Shown here: one piece after another, positions 5,074 through 5,100 of the stretch
Layout: every line of letters begins with the position of its first letter
Numbering within the stretch: the stretch's first letter is position 1
Source of the DNA: Bacteroidales bacterium UBA3724
GTDB taxonomy: Bacteria; Bacteroidota; Bacteroidia; Bacteroidales; P3
Direction: 5' to 3'
NCBI GenBank assembly: GCA_002371315.1
Contig: DFHL01000011.1
Coordinates: forward strand, 21,613 to 26,712
Length of the DNA stretch: 5,100 bases
Notes under the pieces: generated by a model
The model's input: the letters and a program-made list of their open reading frames with translations, nothing else
What the model was told of the DNA's origin: nothing
The model's database searches: none
Made by a program: the position numbers and the translations under genes

Positions 5074-5100
5074 GGCTCCTTAGCTCAACTGAATAGAGCA
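5074..5100 (+). tRNA. 5' part of a tRNA gene, cut by the window end
   Basis: GGCTCCT (5074-5080) fits the acceptor 5' strand, followed by T8 and A9. The D-stem is GCTC (5083-5086) pairing with GAGC (5096-5099), around the 9-nt loop AACTGAATA, then A26. The anticodon lies beyond the window, so identity is unknown; the acceptor and D-arm resemble Bacteroidota Arg tRNAs from memory, which is only a guess. The D-loop has G-A where most tRNAs have the invariant G18-G19. Confidence 0.85.

Overview
The window looks like the chromosome of a Bacteroidota member, most likely order Bacteroidales. Three things support this. Promoter-like sequences match the Bacteroidota consensus TTTG-N19-21-TAnnTTTG, perfectly so at 5016-5046. 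The TGT enzyme, the sigma factor and the membrane glycosyltransferase resemble Bacteroidales versions. Shine-Dalgarno sequences are mostly weak or absent. Coding DNA is fairly GC-rich and the spacers are AT-rich. Genus cannot be determined from this sequence.

Layout. On the minus strand, 94-1251 encodes tRNA-guanine transglycosylase (tgt). A divergent promoter region (1252-1394) separates it from a plus-strand series. That series starts with a membrane-anchored family 2 glycosyltransferase (1395-2552). Its stop overlaps the start of a sigma-70/ECF-type sigma factor (2543-3154), which suggests translational coupling. A spacer of about 300 bp, full of short-period repeats and hairpins, follows. 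Next is a secreted, probably outer-membrane beta-barrel protein (up to 4355) whose true start is unclear. A 48-bp array of six 8-bp units then runs directly into the ATG of a GNAT acetyltransferase (4415-4948). The window ends with a consensus promoter and the first 27 nt of a tRNA gene (from 5074).

How the genes relate. Most are ordinary housekeeping or envelope functions: tRNA modification, glycan synthesis, transcription, an outer-membrane protein and an acetyltransferase. No defence system, mobile element, CRISPR array or biosynthetic cluster is visible. The unusual content is in the spacers. Several different tandem-repeat families with periods of 7, 8, 9-10 and 14 bp occur there. One 8-bp word family occurs before both the barrel gene and the GNAT gene. 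The barrel gene also appears to have ACG where an ATG would give a textbook signal peptide.
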